Source of the DNA: JADGHE01 sp035716025
Lineage (GTDB): Bacteria > Pseudomonadota > Alphaproteobacteria > Rhizobiales > Xanthobacteraceae
Reading direction: 5' to 3'
Assembly: GCA_035716025.1 (NCBI GenBank)
Contig: DASTKH010000041.1
Location: 238,228 to 302,227, forward strand
Length of the DNA stretch: 64,000 bases
This document shows positions 60,512-64,000 of this stretch, piece by piece. Numbering within the stretch: position 1 is the first letter of the stretch; every line of letters begins with the position of its first letter. The notes under the pieces are model-generated. The model had not been told where the DNA came from. It was given only the letters and a program-made list of their open reading frames with translations, and ran no database searches. A program made the translations under genes and the position numbers.

Positions 60512-61462
60512 TCAGGGCTTTGCCTTGGCCCATTCCTTGCCGCCCCCGCCGCAGCGGCCCTGCGCCTTTTCGACGCGGAAATAGTTGCGGCCGACAAAAG
60601 AATGCTTGTAGCGCTGCCAGGCCGTGCTGTGGTCGAGCGCCTGCACGCCCGAAAGCGTCACCGCGAAGACGACGCTCTCCATGTCGCGCAGTTCGAGCGA
60701 TAGGTTCTCGGGCAGCCGTGCGCTCGCATAATCGACGTAGTGGATCCGCTCGGCGCAGCCGATCCCCTGGGATGCATCCAGGGCTGCCTGCGCGGTCATC
60801 AGATGATCCGAGTGATCGTCCGGATTGAGGCGTGTGTCGGTTTCGGCGACGTGCAATTGCACGGCGGGCGCCCCACCGCGCTCGTGTTCGAGAATGGCGC
60901 GGACCGTCGCGACAAGGTCCTGCCAGCCGCGATATACGGTTGAGCCGTCCACCGCCGTGAGGGTCCGAATCTCACCCCCGGCGAGGCGTTTGAGCGACTG
61001 GAAGTCCGTGCCGGGAAAGCCCGCGCCGTCGCCGTTCCCATCCGGCACGCGCATGAAATAGCTCACGGCATTGCGATAGCTTACGCGATAAAGGGAATGA
61101 CCGTTGATCTCGACATGCCCGGATTCCCGCAGCGCGGCGCCTGCGGAATCCGCCATGAAGCGGATCGCCGCCTCGGCGCCGTTCTCGCGGGCGAGATAAA
61201 GCGGATGCTTGCGGCCGCCGGTGCCGGTTCCGAGGCCGGCATCGCCGGCCGTCATGTGCACGAATACGGTCTTGCGCGACCGGCCGAGCACGTCCTGGAA
61301 GGCCGAGGGGTTCATGAACAACTGCCAATCGTCCTCGTGGGCCGCGAAATAGAAGGCGACCGTATCGGAAGCAGGCTGGGCTCGTGCCGGTACGAGGGCG
61401 CTCGGCGCCGCGAACGCGCAGAGCGCGAGCCCGGCGCGCGCCGCTCGATGAAGGAAACGCAT
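60512..61462 (-). CDS. PIG-L/LmbE-like N-acetylglucosaminyl deacetylase, exported
   Basis: 316 residues with a Sec leader (MRFLHRAARAGLALCAFAAP then SALVPARAQ). The first metal motif reads AAHEDDWQLFMNPSAFQDV: the family's AHPDD has Glu for Pro. The third ligand is in LNPDDHSDHLMTAQAALDA (H-x-x-H). A GDAGLGTGT segment follows the first motif, as in known LmbE relatives. It probably removes an N-acetyl group from a glycan in the periplasm. AAGGAGG four bases before ATG 61462 decides the start. The DUF5009 gene follows downstream. Confidence 0.82.
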   Translation of the reverse strand: MRFLHRAARAGLALCAFAAPSALVPARAQPASDTVAFYFAAHEDDWQLFMNPSAFQDVLGRSRKTVFVHMTAGDAGLGTGTGGRKHPLYLARENGAEAAIRFMADSAGAALRESGHVEINGHSLYRVSYRNAVSYFMRVPDGNGDGAGFPGTDFQSLKRLAGGEIRTLTAVDGSTVYRGWQDLVATVRAILEHERGGAPAVQLHVAETDTRLNPDDHSDHLMTAQAALDASQGIGCAERIHYVDYASARLPENLSLELRDMESVVFAVTLSGVQALDHSTAWQRYKHSFVGRNYFRVEKAQGRCGGGGKEWAKAKP

Positions 61463-61615
61463 GGATCCTCCTTGTGCCGCCGTTTTCAATAGCGCGTTTC
61501 GCGACCTTTTCATGACCGGCCGGGCTGCCGCCTTGCTCGGTTCGGGCGAACCGGCATCGGGACTCGCGTCCCATGCCGCTTCGCTCTAAACTCCGCGGCG
61601 AACGGAGCCCGCACC

Positions 61616-61864
61616 ATGAGCCCGCGCCGCCCTGCCGATATCGCGCGCCGGAGCGCCGAGCAGCTCGCAGCGCGCCGACGTGCGCCACGGGACGCCTTTC
61701 ATCGAGAATTTTTCGTGCTGGAGCGCGAGGCGGCCCGCGCCAAGGCGCGCGAACTCCTACAGCGTTTCCCGAAGGCCGCCTACATGACGGAAGTGGAGAG
61801 TTGGCGGGAGCTTGCCGACGGCCGCATCGCGTTCACGATGCGGCGTCTGCCGAGCGCCGACTGA
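61616..61864 (+). CDS. Small basic unknown protein
   Basis: 82 residues (MSPRRPADIARRSAEQLAAR). It is rich in Arg and Ala and probably mostly helical; HREFFVLEREAARAKARELL is the most regular part, followed by a short strand-like end (GRIAFTMRRLPSAD). No known family is recognised. It sits nine bases before the DM13 gene and is probably cotranscribed with it. Reading-frame quality, a good reading length and the neighbour spacing support it as real. Confidence 0.6.
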   Translation: MSPRRPADIARRSAEQLAARRRAPRDAFHREFFVLEREAARAKARELLQRFPKAAYMTEVESWRELADGRIAFTMRRLPSAD

Positions 61865-61873
61865 GGGGCGGCG

Positions 61874-62377
61874 ATGCGGGGCTTCCTTCGCGGCATCCTC
61901 ATCTTCCTGTTCGGTTGCGTTCTCGGCGGCGTCTTCGGGCTCGGCCTCGGTTTCTTCCTGTTTCCCTTCGTGTTTCCGCCGCCCCCGGCGACCGATCAGC
62001 TCACCGAGACGGAACGCACGCGGCTCGTTGCGACCGGCAGCTTCATTCACGCCAACCCCTCCGACCCGGTCCATTACGGGAAGGGCCGGGTCAGCGTTTA
62101 CGAACGCACGCTCTTTCTCGAACCGGATTTCGAGGTCGGCCCCGGTCCCGCCTTTCACGTCTACCTCGTGCCGAAGGAGAACATCCGCGCCTCCGCCGAT
62201 CTCGGCGACGCGATGTTCGTCGACCTCGGCCGGTTGCGCGCCTTCAAGGGCAGTCAACGCTACGCAATCCCCGCCGGCCTCAACCTCAGGAACTATCCCA
62301 CGGTGCTCATCTGGTGCGAACGCTTCGGCGTGTTGATTTCGCCGGCCGACCTCAATTTCGTGCCCGAAACGCAATAG
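61874..62377 (+). CDS. DM13-domain membrane-anchored protein
   Basis: 167 residues. A hydrophobic N-terminus (LRGILIFLFGCVLGGVFGLG) anchors the protein or is a signal anchor. The DM13 domain follows: LVATGSFIHANPSDPVHYGK, RVSVYERTLFLEPDFEVGPG, then PAFHVYLVPKEN and DLGRLRAFKGSQRYAIPAG. DM13 domains are thought to bind a redox cofactor or metal in extracytoplasmic proteins, but their reaction is unknown. The next gene, a TauE/SafE permease, follows after 23 bases. Confidence 0.87.
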   Translation: MRGFLRGILIFLFGCVLGGVFGLGLGFFLFPFVFPPPPATDQLTETERTRLVATGSFIHANPSDPVHYGKGRVSVYERTLFLEPDFEVGPGPAFHVYLVPKENIRASADLGDAMFVDLGRLRAFKGSQRYAIPAGLNLRNYPTVLIWCERFGVLISPADLNFVPETQ

Positions 62378-62400
62378 CGGAATCTGCCGGCGTCGCCCCC

Positions 62401-63162
62401 ATGCATCTTCTTGGCGGCTTTGCCGAGATCTCGATTGTGCAGATCGGCACCGTCGCGGCGATGGCGCTCGCCGCCTCGCTCGTGGGCGGCGTCGCCGGCT
62501 ACGGAACCGGCGTCTTGATGCCGCTCGTGCTGGTGCCGATTGCCGGCGCCGAGGCCATCGTGCCGATCATCGCCATCAGCGCGCTGTTCACGAATTCGAG
62601 CCGCGCCGCCGCCTTTCGCCGCGACGTCGACTGGCGCCGCGCCATCACCGTTCTCGCCTGCGCCGCCCCCACGTGCATGCTCGGCGCCTACGGTTTCACG
62701 CTTCTCACAGGGCGCGGCGCGCTCATCGTCATCGGCCTTACGCTCATATTGAGCGTGCCGGTGCGGCGGCTCGCCAAGCGGCGGGGCCTGGTGGTGGAGC
62801 AGGGCGGGCTTGCGGCCGGGTCCGTCCTCTACGGCGTGCTGGTCGGCGGTACCACGGGCTCGGGCGTGATCCTGCTCTCGCTTCTCATGGCGGCCGGGCT
62901 TCAAGGGGCGCAGGTGATCGCGACCGATGCCGTGATTTCGATCGTGCTCGGAATCGTCAAGGTCGCGGTCTTCGGGATCGCCGGCGCCATCACGCCGAAG
63001 GTCGTCGCCTTCGCCCTCATCATCGGGGCCATCGCCTTTCCCGGCGCCTTCCTCGCCAAGGCGCTGGTGGACCGCATGCCGGTCCACGTCCACACGGCGA
63101 TGCTCGATGTCGTCGTGGTGACGGGCGGCCTCTATCTCATTGCGAGCGCAGCGTTGCGCTGA
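62401..63162 (+). CDS. TauE/SafE (TSUP) family membrane transporter
   Basis: 253 residues with about eight membrane segments. Two homologous halves are typical: LAASLVGGVAGYGTGVLMPL and SVLYGVLVGGTTGSGVILLS, each a TSUP half-repeat with Gly-rich helices. The family exports sulfite or organosulfur anions, or other small anions. ATG 62401 opens MHLLGGFAEISIVQIGTVAA. No thiosulfate or sulfonate enzyme gene adjoins it. Its substrate is therefore unspecified. Convergent with hemF after 13 bases. Confidence 0.89.
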   Translation: MHLLGGFAEISIVQIGTVAAMALAASLVGGVAGYGTGVLMPLVLVPIAGAEAIVPIIAISALFTNSSRAAAFRRDVDWRRAITVLACAAPTCMLGAYGFTLLTGRGALIVIGLTLILSVPVRRLAKRRGLVVEQGGLAAGSVLYGVLVGGTTGSGVILLSLLMAAGLQGAQVIATDAVISIVLGIVKVAVFGIAGAITPKVVAFALIIGAIAFPGAFLAKALVDRMPVHVHTAMLDVVVVTGGLYLIASAALR

Positions 63163-63175
63163 ACGCGGCCGCGCC

Positions 63176-64000
63176 TCAAGGCCATTTCACCACCGGGGGC
63201 ATCGACGAGAGGATCGAGTCGACATTGCCCCCTGTTCTGAGCCCGAAGATCGTGCCGCGGTCGTAGAGCAGGTTGAACTCGACATAGCGGCCGCGCCGCA
63301 CGAGCTGCTGCTCGCGCTCGGCGTCGGTCCACTGCATGGCGAAATTCGCCCGCACCAGATCGGGATAGATGCCGAGGAACGCGCGGCCGACCTCCTGCGT
63401 GAAGGCGAAGGCCGCGTCCCAGTCTGTGTCGAGATAGTCGTAGAAGATGCCGCCGACGCCGCGCGGCTCATTGCGGTGCTTGAGGAAGAAGTATTCGTCG
63501 CACCATTTCCGGTACTTGTCGTAAGGCGCGATCTCCGCATGCGAGTCGCATGCGGTCTTCATCGCGGCATGGAAAGCGATGCTGTCCGGATCGTTGTGAA
63601 CGCGTCGCTTGTCCAACACGGGCGTGAGATCGGCGCCTCCGCCGAACCACGCCTTGCTGGTCACGACGAACCGCGTGTTCATGTGGACTGCCGGCACGTT
63701 CGGATTATGCGGATGTGCGATCAGCGAAATGCCGGACGCCCAGAAACGTGGATCCTTCTCGGCGCCCGGTATCTCCTTGCGGAATTCCGTCGGGAATTCG
63801 CCGTGCACGGTCGAGCAATGCACGCCGACTTTCTCGAAGATGCGGCCGTGCATCATCGCCATCACGCCGCCGCCGCCGGGCGCGCCGCCCTGATCGGTGC
63901 GCTGCCAGGGGGTACGAACAAAGCGGCCAGCCCTGCGGTCGGCGAACGGGGCATTCGCCGGCAGCGAATCTTCCAGGCCCTCGAGCGCGGCGCAGATATC
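63176..64000 (-). CDS. hemF: Oxygen-dependent coproporphyrinogen III oxidase (HemF), N-terminus off the right edge
   Basis: The frame is open from the right edge to the stop at 63176, giving 274 residues of the C-terminal part. Conserved HemF stretches are present: GVHCSTVHGEFPTEFRKEIP, WFGGGADLTPVLDKRRVHND, HRNEPRGVGGIFYDYLDTDW and RGRYVEFNLLYDRGTIFGLR. The N-terminal portion (about 20-30 residues) is missing because of the window edge. The enzyme decarboxylates coproporphyrinogen III to protoporphyrinogen IX in heme biosynthesis, using oxygen, as a cytoplasmic homodimer. Confidence 0.96.
   Translation of the reverse strand, partial: DICAALEGLEDSLPANAPFADRRAGRFVRTPWQRTDQGGAPGGGGVMAMMHGRIFEKVGVHCSTVHGEFPTEFRKEIPGAEKDPRFWASGISLIAHPHNPNVPAVHMNTRFVVTSKAWFGGGADLTPVLDKRRVHNDPDSIAFHAAMKTACDSHAEIAPYDKYRKWCDEYFFLKHRNEPRGVGGIFYDYLDTDWDAAFAFTQEVGRAFLGIYPDLVRANFAMQWTDAEREQQLVRRGRYVEFNLLYDRGTIFGLRTGGNVDSILSSMPPVVKWP

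Noticed and set aside
1..64000. tRNA, rRNA, CRISPR, insertion sequences, prophage and defence genes.
   Set aside because: None was visible. Gaps between genes are short and hold only hairpins, repeats or no pattern; no repeat-spacer array or transposase motif was seen.

Overview
The window is GC-rich, densely coded chromosomal DNA. It suggests an alphaproteobacterium of the order Hyphomicrobiales (Rhizobiales). This is inferred from the block MoxR / DUF58 / DUF4159 beside DUF1285, CoA pyrophosphatase, DUF6111 and CCA-adding enzyme; from an abundance of TctC/Bug-type and NMT1-type solute-binding proteins; from palindromic intergenic repeats of the kind seen in that order; and from many Tat-type leaders. 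I see no tRNA, rRNA, CRISPR array, transposase, integrase or phage gene. The genus cannot be fixed from the sequence alone.

Layout. 1-2.3 kb: end of a sugar-type ABC transporter (binding protein cut by the left edge, UgpC-like ATPase). 2.5-9.6 kb: hydroxyacid dehydrogenase, a two-domain AprI-type protease inhibitor, an orphan NMT1-type binding protein, two tandem NhaD/citrate-family antiporters, and an alpha/beta hydrolase coupled to an SCP2-like protein. 9.8-17.7 kb: a phosphate-starvation locus in the order YbhN-like membrane protein, phoR, three-repeat Pho box, pstS, pstC, pstA, pstB, phoU, phoB. 17.7-28 kb: two unknown membrane proteins, then acyl-CoA metabolism (CoA-transferase, atypical acyl-CoA dehydrogenase, crotonase, two-subunit 2-oxoacid dehydrogenase E1) with a cupin, a TctC protein and a PuuD-like amidase.

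28-43.3 kb is transport and catabolism: a ferric-type ABC transporter with two tandem binding proteins and a fused permease, MmgE/PrpD with a TctC protein, a dihydroxyphthalate decarboxylase-like protein, an alcohol dehydrogenase, an FAH-family enzyme, and a complete taurine/sulfonate-type ABC transporter. 43.5-48.9 kb holds small enzymes (phosphoesterase, degenerate Nudix, glutathionyl-hydroquinone reductase-like protein, GNAT coupled to a TPP enzyme). In the divergent gap at 45.05-45.14 kb there is a strong candidate small RNA with C-rich anti-Shine-Dalgarno loops.

49.1-56.1 kb is a leftward operon of a MoxR AAA+ ATPase, a DUF58 protein, a DUF4159 protein and a VWA plus amidotransferase-like membrane protein; I consider this the best candidate for an uncharacterised multi-protein system. 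56.3-59.1 kb is a rightward housekeeping cluster ending in the CCA-adding enzyme. 59.1-64 kb contains a DUF5009 acetyltransferase-like membrane protein with a PIG-L-type deacetylase, a small unknown protein, a DM13 protein, a TauE/SafE permease and the C-terminal part of hemF at the right edge.

Start codons were chosen by ribosome-binding sites, signal peptides and family length; several genes are judged to start at GTG or TTG. Intergenic stretches other than those listed hold nothing I could identify.
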